From Acinetobacter lwoffii (lineage in GTDB: Bacteria; Pseudomonadota; Gammaproteobacteria; Pseudomonadales; Moraxellaceae), in NCBI RefSeq assembly GCF_024129355.1, contig NZ_JAMXXP010000032.1, forward strand, positions 1-35,027: 35,027 nucleotides of DNA. The letters are read 5' to 3'. How positions within the stretch are numbered: the stretch's first letter is position 1; every line of letters starts with the position of its first letter. The notes beneath the pieces are model-generated. The model did not search any database. It saw only the letters and a list, made by a program, of their open reading frames with translations, and was not told the origin of the DNA. This document shows, piece by piece, positions 34,819 through 35,027 of the stretch. Made by a program: the position numbers and the translations under genes.

Positions 34819-35027
34819 CACCAACGCAATGCATGAAACAAAACGTTAAATGATTGGGTTGGAGCTTAAAACTGATGAGGTTTTAAGAAAGATCATTAAG
34901 AGATTATGAAGAACAACTTGTGTGGATTTTTACTGATTGATTGATCGAAATTATTTTCATTGATTGATGGTAGAAATTACTCGAAGTTTATTTGAGAAAT
35001 ATTTGTCAGAAAATTGATGAGCCAAGA
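34819..35027 (+). other. Probable 16S rRNA leader (rrn operon start)
   Basis: After the promoter, about 210 bases contain no open reading frame of note. They show repeats of TGATTGATTGAT (34938-34949), the block ATTGATTGATGG and the end GATGAGCCAAGA. From memory, this style of sequence matches rRNA leaders and spacers of Acinetobacter; the 16S gene would begin just beyond the right edge. No 16S sequence itself is in the window, so this stays an inference. Confidence 0.5.

Overview
The window looks like a stretch of core chromosome from an Acinetobacter species (Gammaproteobacteria, Moraxellales). This genus call is inferred from three things: the order pyrG-kdsA-eno-ftsB-ispD, a cydP-cydA-cydB-cydX-ybgE operon, and AT-rich spacers with CGT-biased coding sequence. 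No search was run. Nearly all the genes are housekeeping genes. The interest lies in small genes, spacers and a few accessory genes.

Layout. 1-232 is a repeat-bearing spacer with a 73-bp terminal-inverted-repeat element. 233-2306 holds an NTF2-like protein, an alpha/beta hydrolase and a Pro/Glu-rich lipoprotein. 2532-7493 is a core run: CTP synthase, KDO-8-P synthase, enolase, divisome protein FtsB and the isoprenoid enzyme IspD. It is followed by rodA. 8837-9505 is a single AT-rich gene with a TTG start and AGA-biased arginine codons, bracketed by two terminators; it is the best candidate for transferred DNA. 9527-12879 (minus strand) is the cytochrome bd oxidase operon with two very small genes, cydP and cydX. 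13325-17636 (minus strand) holds a porin, a HIT protein, a YARHG-domain protein, a beta-hydroxyacid dehydrogenase-type oxidoreductase and a PhaC-like hydrolase.

17779-24169 (plus strand) holds metZ, ybaB, recR, rnd, a YcgL-domain protein, a small membrane protein and a MoxR-AAA/VWA pair. A stand-alone trpB follows, with a 12-bp inverted repeat in its upstream spacer. 25615-26916 (minus strand) holds a CBS protein, a DUF2750-like protein and a Sel1-like protein. 27138-27922 has two small membrane proteins; the second has its ribosome-binding site and start codon inside a perfect hairpin and overlaps the convergent M16 peptidase gene. The M16 pair combines one subunit with the HxxEH zinc motif and one without it. 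ftsY follows, then two paralogous nitroreductases separated by a structured spacer, then a secreted DUF2057 protein behind a good match to a PhoB-activated promoter. The last ~250 bases look like the promoter and leader of an rRNA operon whose 16S gene would begin just past the right edge.

I did not find a CRISPR array, an insertion sequence with a transposase, a tRNA or an obvious defence island. The most testable signals are the Pho-box promoter (33897-33930), the hairpin over a start codon (27570-27601), the clustered palindromes at 26952-27076, the trpB inverted repeat (24184-24244) and the AGA-rich accessory gene (8837-9505).
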